Shown: positions 48,341-57,828 of the stretch, piece by piece
Position numbering within the stretch: position 1 is the stretch's first letter
Layout: each line of letters begins with the position of its first letter
Source of the DNA: DATJCV01 sp963707665
GTDB taxonomy: Bacteria > Pseudomonadota > Gammaproteobacteria > Burkholderiales > Burkholderiaceae_D
Reading direction: 5' to 3'
NCBI GenBank assembly: GCA_963707665.1
Contig: CAVPQU010000014.1
Span: 1-64,000, forward strand
DNA: 64,000 bases
Made by a program: the position numbers and the translations under genes
The notes under the pieces: generated by a model
Databases searched by the model: none
Seen by the model: only the letters and a program-made list of their open reading frames with translations
What the model was told of the DNA's origin: nothing

Positions 48341-48544
48341 AACGGCGGTATCGGAACAGGACATAGACTCCGTGGTCACACATGCTGGATGTTAAGCGCT
48401 GGTGGCGGGTCATAGGCAACGATTGAAATTCAACACCGGCAGCTGACCAGATTGGCTCAAGGCTGCCGGTAGCCAAGTGGCGTTTTTCGTGCCTTGCATG
48501 CCCGTTTGCGATTTGCACCGCACTCACTACGGAGGTCAGGCTGG

Positions 48545-49574
48545 ATGATCCGAGACGCCCACACTTCCCCGAAGGACAAGAGCGGGCCAGCGGACGAGGT
48601 CGAGGGGCTGTCGTTCGATCCTTTCCATGCCGGTGACGCCGCCATCCACGATGGCAATCCAGTCAACGAGGTCGCCGATGATGTCGTCGTGCCGCTGGCC
48701 AGCCGTGACGAGTTGAAATCGATTCTGGCTGCGGAACTCTCAACCGATACCACCCAGCATTACCTGAACCAGATCGGTTCGCGGCCATTGTTGTCCGTGG
48801 CAGAAGAAGTGCATTTCGCCACGCTGGCCAAACAGGGCGATTTCCCTGCCCGGCAAAAAATGGTCGAGCATAACCTGCGGCTGGTGGTCTCGATCGCCAA
48901 GCACTACATCAATCGCGGCGTGATTCTGCTGGACCTGATCGAAGAGGGGAATCTCGGCCTGATGCGCGCCATCGACAAATTCGAACCGGAACGCGGCTTT
49001 CGCTTTTCCACCTATGCCACCTGGTGGATTCGCCAGAATATCGAGCGCGCCATCATGAACCAGGCGCGCACCGATCCGCTTGCCGGTGCACATGGTGCGT
49101 GAGCTGAACCAGATTCTGCGTGCCAAATATTATCTTGAAGCGCGGCAACGCGATGGCAGGGATGCGACCATCGAAGACATTGCGCAGCTGGCCGGCCGGC
49201 CGCTGGAAGAAGTACAGGACATCCTGGCATTGTCGGATCACGTGGCGTCGCTTGATACGCCGCTGGAGAATGATCCGCAGGCCAGCCTGATCGATATGCT
49301 GCCGGGCAATAGCGACGACGGCCCCGATTCACATGCGGAGCATCAGGAAATGATTTTCCTGATGCGCGACTGGTTGAAAAAATTATCCGACAAGCAAAAA
49401 CTGGTCATCACGCGCCGTTTCGGACTCGATAACAATGACCCGGCTACCCTGGAGGAGCTGGCTGCCGAGATGGGGGTGACGCGCGAGCGGGTGCGGCAAA
49501 TCCAGCAAGAATCGCTGGCCAAGCTGAAACGCACGCTGGCCGGCGTCGGGGTCGGCCGGGATTCCCTGCTCTGA
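48545..49574 (+). CDS. rpoS: RNA polymerase sigma factor RpoS (one frameshift as given)
   Basis: Stationary-phase sigma factor, 342 residues after correction. Region 1.2-2 is intact: YLNQIGSRPLLSVAEEVHFA, ARQKMVEHNLRLVVSIAKHY, GNLGLMRAIDKFEPERGFRF and FSTYATWWIRQNIERAIMNQ. The frame then breaks at 49073: ACCGATCCGC should read ACCATCCGC, giving QARTIRLPVHMVRELNQILR. Regions 3-4 continue to MGVTRERVRQIQQESLAKLK. As read, the product stops at 49102, before regions 3-4. An rpoS mutation is biologically possible, but other core genes here show the same type of error. It has a GGAGG ribosome site. Confidence 0.92.
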
Positions 49575-49650
49575 AGGCAGCCTTGCGGCATAATTGCTGC
49601 CGCTCGCGGCCCCTTGATGGCCGCCAATTTCTCCACTCAACACTGAATTT

Positions 49651-51013
49651 ATGCAGCAACTGGAAATCGAATCGCTCGATATGGAGGCGCGTGGCGTCGG
49701 CCATTTGAAGAATGAAGACGGCACGCCCGGCAAGGTGATCTTTGTCGACGGCGCCTTGCCGGGCGAACTGGTGAGCTTCGAATCGTTTCGCCGCAAGACG
49801 AAATGGGAAGCGGCAACGCTGACTGAAGTGCATCGGGAATCGGCGTTGCGGGTGGTGCCGAAATGCCGATTTTTTCGGCGTGTGCGGCGGCTGCGCGATG
49901 CAGCACGTCGAGTCGACGGCGCAAGTGGCGATCAAGCAGCGCGTGCTGGAAGACAGCTTGTGGCATATCGGGAAAGTCAGGCCGGCCACGGTCTTGCGTC
50001 CGATCCACGGCCCGACCTGGAATTACCGTTATCGGGCGCGCCTCTCGGTTCGCAACGTTCGTAAAAAGGGCACGGTGCTGGTCGGGTTTCGGGAAAAAAA
50101 ATCACCGTATGTCACCGACATGAGCAGTTGCCAGGTACTGCCGCCGAACGTTTCGGCACTGCTGCTGCCGTTGCGGGAGTTGATTGCATCCTTGTCGATC
50201 GTCGACCAGGTGCCGCAGCTGGAGCTGGCGGTGGGCGACGGCGAGCATGGCGTCAGCACGGTATTGGTGCTGCGCCACATGGCCCCCTTGAATGACACGG
50301 ACGAACAGTTGCTGATCGCGTTTGCCAACCAGCACCGCATCGAGTGGTGGCTGCAGGCGCATGGCCCGGACAGTGCCCAGCCGTTTTATCCGGCCGTATC
50401 GCAGCTGCATTATCTATTGCCGGAATTCGGTATCCGGATGCCGTTCAAGCCCACCGATTTCACCCAGGTCAATCACCAGATCAATCGGCTGTTGGTGACG
50501 CGCGTGATGCAGTTGCTGGATTTGCACGCCCATCACCGCGTGGCGGATCTGTTTTGCGGGTTGGGCAATTTCACCCTGCCGCTGGCGACCCGGGCGCACG
50601 CAGTGCTGGGCATCGAGGGCAGTGCGGCGCTGGTGGAGCGGGCGCGCAGCAATGCCGGCTTGAATGGCCTGGCGGAGAAAACCAGCTTTGTGTGCCGCAA
50701 CCTGTTTGAATTGAACTCCGCCGACCTGGTGGCATTGGGAAAATTCGACCGGCTGTTGATTGATCCGCCGCGCGATGGCGCTGCCGCGCTGTGCGCGGCA
50801 CTGGCCGGCTTGGACAAGGACGAGCAGGCATTCAAACCGGCGCGGATTGTCTATGTTTCCTGCAATCCGGCAACCCTGGCGCGCGACGCCGGCGTGCTGG
50901 TGCACGAAGCAGGTTATGTGCTGCAGCAGGCCGGCGCGGTCAACATGTTTCCCCATACCGCGCATGTCGAGTCGATCGCCGTGTTCGAATTGGCGGCCGG
51001 ACAGAATACCTGA
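49651..51013 (+). CDS. rlmD: 23S rRNA (uracil-1939-C5)-methyltransferase (one frameshift as given)
   Basis: RlmD (RumA), about 453 residues after correction. An N-terminal TRAM domain (LEIESLDMEARGVGHLKNED, VDGALPGELVSFES) precedes the [4Fe-4S] cysteines in PKCRFFGVCGGCAMQH. The frame breaks inside that motif because a run of six T near 49870 should be five. The methyltransferase domain has VADLFCGLGNFTLPLA, the LLIDPPRDGAAA and YVSCNPATLARDAG, with the nucleophilic Cys. The stop codon lies inside the iscR promoter. Homopolymer length error is the simplest explanation. Confidence 0.92.
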
Positions 51014-51038
51014 CAAATTTAGTCAAGTTTGATACAAT
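51006..51038 (+). promoter_or_regulatory. iscR promoter with type 1 IscR box
   Basis: CTGACA (51010-51015), 17-bp spacer and TACAAT (51033-51038) form a good sigma-70 promoter. It is overlaid by ATACCTGAC-N6-AGTCAAG-like sequence (51006-51030), matching the type 1 IscR box pattern ATAxCCxGACTxxxxxAGTCxGG. [2Fe-2S]-IscR bound here would repress the isc operon. The -35 region overlaps the rlmD stop codon. Confidence 0.8.
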
Positions 51039-51102
51039 TGTTGCTCTCGGAGTCATCAATGGGCGGGCCGTTTGGCTGTGCCGTGAGCCGGAGTGTCGAA
51101 TC

Positions 51103-51576
51103 ATGCGCTTGACTACCAAAGGCCGCTTTGCCGTGACCGCAATGATCGATCTGGCACTGCGCCAGGACCAGGGCCCAGTCACACTGGCCGGCATCAGCGC
51201 GCGCCAGGACATCTCGCTTTCCTACCTGGAGCAGCTATTCGGAAAATTGCGCCGCCATCACATCGTGGTCTCGGTGCGTGGCCCGGGAGGCGGATATAAT
51301 CTCGCGCGCCGCGCCAAAGACGTCACCGTGACCCAGATCATCACCGCAGTGGATGAGCCGCTGGACGCGACCCAATGCGGCGGCAAGGAAAATTGCCATC
51401 CTGCTTCAAGCGAGCGCGGCGGCCGCTGCATGACGCACGAACTATGGTCTACCCTGAACCTGAAAGTAGTCGAATACCTGGATTCGGTATCGCTGCAAGA
51501 TCTGGTCGATCAACAAAAACGAACAACCCATGAACAAAGCGTGGTGGTCATGCACCGCCCGCAAGTAGTAGCGTAA
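51103..51576 (+). CDS. iscR: Iron-sulfur cluster regulator IscR
   Basis: IscR, 157 residues, an Rrf2-family repressor that binds a [2Fe-2S] cluster and represses the isc operon when clusters are plentiful. The winged helix is MRLTTKGRFAVTAMIDLALR, with LSYLEQLFGKLRRHHIVVSV as recognition region. Cluster cysteines are in QCGGKENCHPASSERGGRCM, and the conserved His ligand lies just after (THELW). The promoter has an overlapping IscR box. First gene of the isc operon; iscS begins 14 bp downstream. Confidence 0.95.
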   Translation: MRLTTKGRFAVTAMIDLALRQDQGPVTLAGISARQDISLSYLEQLFGKLRRHHIVVSVRGPGGGYNLARRAKDVTVTQIITAVDEPLDATQCGGKENCHPASSERGGRCMTHELWSTLNLKVVEYLDSVSLQDLVDQQKRTTHEQSVVVMHRPQVVA

Positions 51577-51589
51577 CTGGAGCGTATTA

Positions 51590-52843
51590 ATGAATGCCCC
51601 CTTGCAAACCAAGCTGATCGACACCGCGGATGCGCCGCATTTTCCGATTTACATGGACTATTCGGCGACTACCCCGGTCGACCCGCGCGTGGTTGACAAA
51701 ATGATTCCGTATTTGCGCGAGCAATTCGGCAACCCGGCCTCGCGCAGCCATCCGTATGGCTGGACCGCGGAAAAGGCGGTAGAAGAAGCTCGCGCGCAGG
51801 TGGCAGCGCTGGTGAATGCCGATCCGCGCGAAATCATCTGGACCTCCGGTGCCACCGAGAGCGACAACCTGGCGATCAAGGGCGCAGCGCAATTCTATAA
51901 AACCAAGGGCAAGCACATCATCACGGTCAAGACCGAGCACAAGGCGGTGCTGGATACCGTGCGGGAACTGGAGCGCCAGGGGTTTGAAGCGACCTATCTG
52001 CAGCCGCAGGACAATGGCCTGATCACCATTGCGCAACTGGAAGCGGCGTTGCGGCCGGACACGATCCTGGTATCGGTGATGCTGGTCAATAATGAGATCG
52101 GCGTGATCCAGCCGATCGACGAAATCGGCGAGCTGTGCCGCAAGAAAGGCATCATTTTCCATTGCGACGCCGCCCAGGCGACCGGCAAGGTGCATATCGA
52201 CCTGGAAAAAACCAAGGTCGATCTGATGACCTTTACCGCACACAAGACCTACGGCCCGAAAGGGGTTGGCGCATTGTATGTGCGGCGCAAGCCGCGCGTG
52301 CGGATCGAGGCGCAAATGCATGGCGGTGGCCATGAGCGCGGCCTGCGTTCGGGCACCTTGCCAACCCATCAGATCGTCGGCATGGGCGAGGCATTTCGCC
52401 TTGCCAGGGAAGAAATGGATAGCGAAGTCGTCCGCATCACTGCCTTGCGCGACCGTCTGGCACGCGGCCTGCAGCAGATGGAAGAGGTGTACATCAACGG
52501 CGACATGCAGCATCGGGTTGCGCACAACCTGAATGTCAGCTTCAACTATGTCGAAGGCGAGTCGCTGATCATGGCGATCAAGGAACTGGCGGTGTCATCC
52601 GGCTCGGCCTGCACCTCGGCCAGCCTGGAGCCCTCTTATGTATTGCGGGCGCTGGGGCGCAGCGACGAACTGGCGCACAGCTCGATCCGCTTCACCTTTG
52701 GCCGCTTCACGACCGAGCAGGAGATCGATTTCACGATCGCGCTGATCAAGCAAAAAGTCGCCAAATTGCGCGAACTGTCGCCGCTGTGGGATATGTACAA
52801 GGAAGGCATCGACATCGCCTCGGTACAGTGGGCGGCGCACTGA
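51590..52843 (+). CDS. iscS: Cysteine desulfurase IscS
   Basis: IscS, 417 residues, a PLP enzyme that takes sulfur from cysteine for cluster assembly and tRNA thiolation. Markers: MDYSATTPVDPRVVDKM, HCDAAQATGKV, PLP-lysine FTAHKTYGPKGVGALYV, and the flexible catalytic Cys loop SSGSACTSASLEPSYVL. An N-terminal extension of about 13 residues precedes the usual start. The C-terminus that docks IscU (WDMYKEGIDIASVQWAAH) is intact. Confidence 0.97.
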   Translation: MNAPLQTKLIDTADAPHFPIYMDYSATTPVDPRVVDKMIPYLREQFGNPASRSHPYGWTAEKAVEEARAQVAALVNADPREIIWTSGATESDNLAIKGAAQFYKTKGKHIITVKTEHKAVLDTVRELERQGFEATYLQPQDNGLITIAQLEAALRPDTILVSVMLVNNEIGVIQPIDEIGELCRKKGIIFHCDAAQATGKVHIDLEKTKVDLMTFTAHKTYGPKGVGALYVRRKPRVRIEAQMHGGGHERGLRSGTLPTHQIVGMGEAFRLAREEMDSEVVRITALRDRLARGLQQMEEVYINGDMQHRVAHNLNVSFNYVEGESLIMAIKELAVSSGSACTSASLEPSYVLRALGRSDELAHSSIRFTFGRFTTEQEIDFTIALIKQKVAKLRELSPLWDMYKEGIDIASVQWAAH

Positions 52844-52898
52844 CGGCCCCGGCGGGCGCTGGCAAATCGGAATTCAGGAAATCAAGGAGTATTTGAAA

Positions 52899-53300
52899 AT
52901 GGCGTATTCAGACAAGGTGCTTGACCACTACGAAAACCCGCGTAACGTCGGGGCGTTCGACAAGGGCGACGCCACGGTCGGTACCGGCATGGTGGGCGCG
53001 CCGGCTTGCGGCGACGTCATGAAGTTGCAGATCAAGGTGGGCGCCGATGGCGTGATCGAGGATGCGAAATTCAAGACCTATGGCTGCGGCTCGGCGATCG
53101 CATCCTCGTCGCTGGTGACCGAATGGGTCAAGGGCAAGACGCTGGATCAGGCGATGGCGATCCGCAATACCGAGATCGCGGAAGAACTGGCCTTGCCGCC
53201 GGTGAAGATCCATTGCTCGATTTTGGCGGAAGATGCGATCAAGGCCGCCGTCAGTGATTATCGAGCCAGGCAAGACGCTCCGGCCGAAGTGACTGGTTGA
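52899..53300 (+). CDS. iscU: Iron-sulfur scaffold IscU
   Basis: IscU, 133 residues, assembles [2Fe-2S] and [4Fe-4S] clusters. Scaffold cysteines C37, C63 and C106 occupy the same positions as in E. coli, and the HscA-recognition motif LPPVK is at 99-103. The ATG at 52899 follows AAGGAGTATTTG; the AGGAG is its ribosome site. Confidence 0.97.
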   Translation: MAYSDKVLDHYENPRNVGAFDKGDATVGTGMVGAPACGDVMKLQIKVGADGVIEDAKFKTYGCGSAIASSSLVTEWVKGKTLDQAMAIRNTEIAEELALPPVKIHCSILAEDAIKAAVSDYRARQDAPAEVTG

Positions 53301-53355
53301 AGCAGCGATGGCGGCACGCCGCCTGTGAAGTTGAGTATTTGACGAGGATGCAATC

Positions 53356-53679
53356 ATGACGATTACACTCACTGAAAAAGCGGCAGCACGGATCAGCCAC
53401 AGTCTGGCGCAGCGCGGCAAGGGCATCGGCCTGCGCCTCGGCGTTTCCACCAGTGGCTGTTCCGGCCTGGCCTACAAGCTGGAATTCGTGGACGAACGCA
53501 ACGCCGAGGACCAGGTGTTCGAGGCGCACGGGGTTCAGGTATTCGTGGATCCGAAAAGCCTGCCGTATCTGGATGGCACCCAACTGGATTTCACGCGCGA
53601 AGGCTTGAACGAAGGCTTCAAGTTCCAGAACCCGAACGTGAAAAGCGAATGCGGCTGCGGCGAGAGTTTCCATACCTGA
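53356..53679 (+). CDS. iscA: Iron-sulfur carrier IscA
   Basis: IscA, 107 residues, an A-type carrier that delivers clusters to apo-proteins such as aconitase. Cys35 (STSGCSGLAYKLEF), Cys99 and Cys101 (SECGCGESF) match the E. coli ligand positions exactly. Located 55 bp after iscU. Confidence 0.96.
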   Translation: MTITLTEKAAARISHSLAQRGKGIGLRLGVSTSGCSGLAYKLEFVDERNAEDQVFEAHGVQVFVDPKSLPYLDGTQLDFTREGLNEGFKFQNPNVKSECGCGESFHT

Positions 53680-53784
53680 CCGCGTGCACGGCCGGTGCCG
53701 CACCGGCCGTCATCTCAAGCGCCGCATCGAGCGCGATATGCAGGCAAGCCTGTTGAGCAACACAGGCTTTTGTTTTACCTGACC

Positions 53785-54306
53785 ATGCAAAATCACTTTC
53801 AGCTTTTTCATTTGCCGCAACGCTTCACCCTGGACATGGCGGTGCTGGAAGCGGCCTATCACGAAGTGCAGAACCAGGCCCATCCCGATCGCTTTGCCGG
53901 CGCCACTGGTGTCGAGAAGCGGGTGGCGATGCAATGGGCGACGCGCGCCAACGAGGCATACCGCATCTTGAAGCATCCGTTGCGGCGGGCCCGGTATCTG
54001 TGCGAGCTGAACGGAGCGCAGTTGCAGACCGAATCCAACACCGCCATGCCGGCCGAGTTCCTGATGCGGCAAATGGAGTGGCATGAAACGCTGGACGAGG
54101 TGAAGGCGCAGCAGGATGACGTCGCCCTGGAGCGGCTGCAGCGTGAAATTGACGGCGCGTATCAGGATGCCGCCGCCCAGACCGCTGCCTTGCTGGACGC
54201 CGAAGACTTCGCCGCCGCCGCGAACCTGGTGCGGCAATGGCTCTTCCTGGAAAAATTTTCGGATCATGTCGCCACCGCCCTGGAGCGCCTGGCTGAAGAT
54301 CGATAG
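53785..54306 (+). CDS. hscB: Co-chaperone HscB
   Basis: HscB, 173 residues, a J-protein that brings IscU to HscA. The J-domain contains the HPD motif at residues 33-35 (NQAHPDRFAG), and the C-terminal three-helix domain binds IscU (LMRQMEWHETLDEV). The ATG at 53785 opens the conserved sequence (MQNHFQLFHLPQRF); a longer in-frame start at 53695 covers the intergenic gap. Confidence 0.94.
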   Translation: MQNHFQLFHLPQRFTLDMAVLEAAYHEVQNQAHPDRFAGATGVEKRVAMQWATRANEAYRILKHPLRRARYLCELNGAQLQTESNTAMPAEFLMRQMEWHETLDEVKAQQDDVALERLQREIDGAYQDAAAQTAALLDAEDFAAAANLVRQWLFLEKFSDHVATALERLAEDR

Positions 54307-54383
54307 CGCAATCGCGGCGGCTTGCTGCCCTTGCCGGTCCCTGGCACCGCAATCACCAACTGTTTTACCCTCAAGAATTCAAC

Positions 54384-56249
54384 ATGGCTCTTCTGCAAAT
54401 TTCCGAACCCGGCATGTCCACCGTTCCGCACCAGCATCGACTGGCGGTGGGAATTGATTTCGGCACCACCCATTCGCTGGTGGCGACGGTGCGCGACGGC
54501 GTGGCGGAATTGCTGAATGACCAGCAAGGCCAAGTCCTGTTGCCGTCCGTGGTGCGTTATCTGCCGGATGGAAGCACGCATATCGGCCACCAGGCCCTGG
54601 CCGAGCAGGTGGACGATCCCGAAAATACGATCGCCTCGGTCAAGCGTTTCCTCGGGCGCGGCCTGCAAGATGTTGCGCATGCCGAAAACCTGCCTTATGT
54701 CTTTCAGGATGCGCCCGGCATGGTGCAGTTGCAGACCGCCGCCGGCGTCAAAAGCCCGGTGGAAATCGCCGCCGAAATCCTGGTGAGCCTGCGCCGTCGC
54801 GCCGAAGGGGCGCTGGGCGATGCGCTGCTCGGCGCGGTCATCACGGTGCCGGCGTATTTTGACGATGCGCAGCGCCAGGCGACCAAGGATGCCGCCAAAC
54901 TGGCCGGCTTGAATGTGCTGCGCCTGTTGAATGAGCCGACCGCGGCGGCCATCGCCTACGGCCTGGACCATGCCTCCGAAGGGATTTACGCGGTGTACGA
55001 CCTGGGCGGCGGCACCTTTGATATTTCGATCCTGAAGCTGACCAAGGGCGTGTTCGAAGTCTTGGCGACCGGCGGTGATTCAGCGCTGGGCGGCGATGAT
55101 TTCGACCATCGCCTGTTTCGCTGGATCATGGAACAGGCTGGACTGGCGCCGCTGTCACAGCAGGACAGCAGCCTGCTGATGGCGAAGGCGCGGGCAGCGA
55201 AGGAACAATTGTCGAACCAGGCCGAGATCACTATCGACGCCGTGCTGCAATCCGGCGTGGAAGTGCACTTGAGCCTTTCGGCTGGGGAATTTGCCACGAT
55301 GACGCAGGACCTGGTGGCGAAGACGATTGCTGCCAGCCGCAAGGCCTTGCGCGACGCCGCCCTGGCGACGGATGCCGTGGCCGGCGTGGTGATGGTGGGT
55401 GGCGCCACGCGCATGCCGCATGTGCGACACGCCGTCGGCGAATTTTTTGGCGCCACGCCGCTGACCGATATCGATCCGGACCAGGTGGTGGCGCTGGGGG
55501 CGGCGATCCAGGCCAATCTGCTGGCCGGAAACCGCGCCGCCGGCGACGACTGGCTGCTGCTGGATGTGATTCCGCTGTCGCTTGGCATCGAAACCATGGG
55601 TGGGCTGGTGGAAAAGGTCATCCCGCGCAATTCCACCATTCCCTGCGCCCGCGCTCAGGAATTCACCACCTTCAAGGACGGCCAGACGGCGTTGGCGATC
55701 CAGGTGGTGCAGGGCGAGCGCGAACTGGCGGCCGACTGCCGCTCGCTGGCCCGCTTCGAGCTGCGCGGGATTCCGCCGATGACCGCGGGCTCGGCCCGCA
55801 TCCGCGTCACCTATCAGGTTGATGCCGACGGCTTGCTGTCGGTATCGGCACAGGAACTCCGGTCCGGCGTCGAGGCCGGGGTCGTGGTCAAGCCGTCGTA
55901 TGGCTTGAGCGATGACGAAATCGCCCGCATGCTGCAAGACTCGTTTGGCGCCGCCGACGCCGACTGCCAACTGCGCGCGCTGCGTGAACAGCAGGTCGAG
56001 GCGGAGCGCATCGTGCTGGCCACCGAATCGGCGCTGGCAAGCGATGCCGCACTGCTGTCGGCAGCCGAGCGCGAGGCAATCGCGGTCTTGCTGCAAGTGG
56101 TGCGGACCGCAATGGCTGCCAGCGATCTGGCGGCATTGCAGGCGGCAGTCGAAGCGCTGGCCACCGGCACCGAGGAATTTGCCGCGCGCCGCATGAACCA
56201 AAGCGTGCGCGCCGCCCTGACTGGCCGCAAAGTGGACCAGCTGGCTTGA
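54384..56249 (+). CDS. hscA: Chaperone HscA
   Basis: HscA, 621 residues, an Hsp70-family ATPase specialised for releasing clusters from IscU. ATPase motifs: AVGIDFGTTHSLVATVRDG, LLNEPTAAAIAYGL and YDLGGGTFDISILKL. The substrate-binding domain (DVIPLSLGIETMGG, NSTIPCARAQEFTTFKDGQ) and the helical lid follow. The first 20 residues are a short variable leader. It lies between hscB and fdx. Confidence 0.96.
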   Translation: MALLQISEPGMSTVPHQHRLAVGIDFGTTHSLVATVRDGVAELLNDQQGQVLLPSVVRYLPDGSTHIGHQALAEQVDDPENTIASVKRFLGRGLQDVAHAENLPYVFQDAPGMVQLQTAAGVKSPVEIAAEILVSLRRRAEGALGDALLGAVITVPAYFDDAQRQATKDAAKLAGLNVLRLLNEPTAAAIAYGLDHASEGIYAVYDLGGGTFDISILKLTKGVFEVLATGGDSALGGDDFDHRLFRWIMEQAGLAPLSQQDSSLLMAKARAAKEQLSNQAEITIDAVLQSGVEVHLSLSAGEFATMTQDLVAKTIAASRKALRDAALATDAVAGVVMVGGATRMPHVRHAVGEFFGATPLTDIDPDQVVALGAAIQANLLAGNRAAGDDWLLLDVIPLSLGIETMGGLVEKVIPRNSTIPCARAQEFTTFKDGQTALAIQVVQGERELAADCRSLARFELRGIPPMTAGSARIRVTYQVDADGLLSVSAQELRSGVEAGVVVKPSYGLSDDEIARMLQDSFGAADADCQLRALREQQVEAERIVLATESALASDAALLSAAEREAIAVLLQVVRTAMAASDLAALQAAVEALATGTEEFAARRMNQSVRAALTGRKVDQLA

Positions 56250-56329
56250 ACTCGGAACGCGGTTTGGCCGCGCTCCAGGGCCATGTCTTGGGACCGGCCC
56301 GACATTCACCATCACCGAGGTAAAACCAA

Positions 56330-56662
56330 GTGCCCCAAATCATTGTGTTACCCCATGCTTCCCTGTGTCCGGACGGTGCCGTGATCGATGCCCCGGCCGG
56401 CAAGTCGCTGTGCGACGCGCTGTTGGCCAGCGACGTCGAGATCGAGCACGCCTGCGAAAAATCCTGTGCCTGCACCACTTGCCACGTGGTGATCCGGGAA
56501 GGTTTCGAGGCCTTGAACGAGCCGGAGGAGGGCGAGGAAGACTTGCTGGACATGGCCTGGGGGCTGGAAGCAACGTCGCGCCTGTCCTGCCAGGTCATCC
56601 TGGGCGAGGAAGACCTGGTGATCGAGATTCCGAAATACACGATCAACCACGCACGCGAATAA
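56330..56662 (+). CDS. fdx: [2Fe-2S] ferredoxin of the ISC system
   Basis: Adrenodoxin-type ferredoxin, 110 residues, supplies electrons for cluster synthesis. Cluster cysteines C42, C48, C51 and C87 (HACEKSCACTTCHVVI, RLSCQVI) and the extra C46 match E. coli Fdx. The start is GTG at 56330 after a GAGGT ribosome site; no ATG fits. 80 bp after hscA. Confidence 0.95.
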   Translation: MPQIIVLPHASLCPDGAVIDAPAGKSLCDALLASDVEIEHACEKSCACTTCHVVIREGFEALNEPEEGEEDLLDMAWGLEATSRLSCQVILGEEDLVIEIPKYTINHARE

Positions 56663-56751
56663 GCCAGCGCGATCCGCCGCAAAAAATCCCTGGCGCGGGC
56701 ATCGGATCATTCGACTCTCGGCGCCAGGCCGAACAGAACAGGAGCCTGACC

Positions 56752-56946
56752 ATGCAATGGACCGATACGATCCGGATTGCCGAAGCGCTGTATGACAAAT
56801 TTCCCCAGGTCGACCCACTGGGCGTGCGCTTTACCGATCTGCACCGGTGGGTGAGCGAGCTGGAGGGTTTTGACGACGATCCGAATCGCTCCGGCGAGAA
56901 AATTCTGGAAGCGATCCAGCAGGCATGGATCGAAGAAGCCGGCTGA
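56752..56946 (+). CDS. iscX: Fe-S assembly protein IscX
   Basis: IscX (YfhJ), 64 residues, an acidic modulator that binds IscS and iron. The whole family signature is present: WTDTIRIAEALYDKFP, DPLGVRFTDLHRWV and DDDPNRSGEKILEAIQQAW. It has an AGGAG ribosome site. Last gene of the isc operon. Confidence 0.94.
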   Translation: MQWTDTIRIAEALYDKFPQVDPLGVRFTDLHRWVSELEGFDDDPNRSGEKILEAIQQAWIEEAG

Positions 56947-57061
56947 ATGCTCGGTTGAATGCTCAATCGGCGCTAGAATTGGCGCGCCGCGTCTGCCGTT
57001 TTCCCGACGCGGACCAAGCGCCATCCCGGAAGGTTGACTCGTTACCTGTTAGAGGAATCCG

Positions 57062-57448
57062 ATGCCCGTTCAAATTACCGCGCTGTATGTAGCGCTGCAT
57101 GCCATGCTCCTGTTGGTCCTGGCCGCCCTGGTGATGCTGCAGCGCGGCCGCTACAAGGTCGGCTTGGGCGACGGCGGCCAAGCCGGCCTGGCGCAAGCCA
57201 TTCGTGCGCATGGCAATGCGGTCGAGTACGTGCCGATCGCCTTGTTGCTGTTGCTGGTGTATGAGGTGAATGGCGGCAACGGCACCTTGTTGCACGCCTG
57301 CGGCATCGTGCTGCTGGCCTCGCGTATCGCGCATGCGTGGGGATTGGGCCGTAGCTCGGAAGAATCGATTGGGCGGGCGGTGGGCGTGGTAGGTACGTAT
57401 ATCGTGACGCTGGTGTTGATTGGCGCGAACCTGCTGCGGGTGTTGTAG
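57062..57448 (+). CDS. MAPEG-family membrane protein (YecN-like)
   Basis: A 128-residue four-helix membrane protein of the MAPEG superfamily (glutathione-dependent eicosanoid enzymes in eukaryotes). AQAIRAHGNAVEYVPIALLL carries the conserved RAHxNxxE glutathione-site motif, and RIAHAWGLGRS the later Arg. In bacteria the function is mostly unknown. It lies 116 bp after iscX and is probably a separate unit. Confidence 0.88.
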   Translation: MPVQITALYVALHAMLLLVLAALVMLQRGRYKVGLGDGGQAGLAQAIRAHGNAVEYVPIALLLLLVYEVNGGNGTLLHACGIVLLASRIAHAWGLGRSSEESIGRAVGVVGTYIVTLVLIGANLLRVL

Positions 57449-57502
57449 ATCCGGTGCGAAAGCATTGTGCTGGAGGTGGTGCCTGGATGCTGATCAGGCA
57501 AT

Positions 57503-57562
57503 ATACTCCATAAGTAATACATCAATTCCGGGCGTTAACCGGACATTTGCGGTGCATACTCC
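57503..57562 (+). repeat. 60-bp ATACTCC-pair element, copy 6
   Basis: Exact ATACTCC at 57503-57509 and 57556-57562, 53 bp apart, with CGGG at inner position 20. Its middle can form TCCGG-GCGTTAA-CCGGA. It shares CAAT-N2-CGGGCGT-N-AA and GGAC-N-TT with copy 7, the closest pair. Confidence 0.85.
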
Positions 57563-57622
57563 ATAGTTTGTTCAAGCTGGCCGCGGGCTGTGGGCGGTTT
57601 GAAGGACGCGCCACCCCTGCCT

Positions 57623-57750
57623 GTCGTTCCCGCGTGCCTGAGCGGGAACGCATGCATTCCCCCAGCGGCGTTTTTGCCTTATCGCCAGTGCGGCTCTTGT
57701 CGCGAGCCACCAACGACGCTGGATTCCCGCCTAAACCCGCGGGAATGACA
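57623..57750. repeat. REP-like hairpin doublet
   Basis: Two hairpins about 90 bp apart. The first has GTTCCCGC/GCGGGAAC arms (57626-57649) and the second ATTCCCGC/GCGGGAAT (57723-57746), each with an 8-bp stem and 8-nt loop. GTCGTTCCCGCG and CGGGAATGACA at their outer edges are inverted relative to each other, like a REPIN doublet. A related single hairpin is at 61446-61470. Confidence 0.65.
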
Positions 57751-57828
57751 GACCAAATGGGTGTGTGGCTCAAACAGCTCACAGCCCTGAGTCTGATCCC
57801 ACCAGCCGCTCGCTTGCGAAACGGCCTA

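Larger units (their letters stand above)
57449..57828. other. Intergenic region with ATACTCC element and REP-like doublet
   Basis: A 380-bp non-coding region between two convergent genes. It holds copy 6 of the 60-bp ATACTCC element (57503-57562) and two REP-like hairpins (57626-57649 and 57723-57746). No gene was recognised. Confidence 0.7.

Noticed and set aside
52886..52892. GGAGTAT before iscU as another element copy
   Set aside because: It serves as the iscU ribosome site and has no partner at 53 bp.
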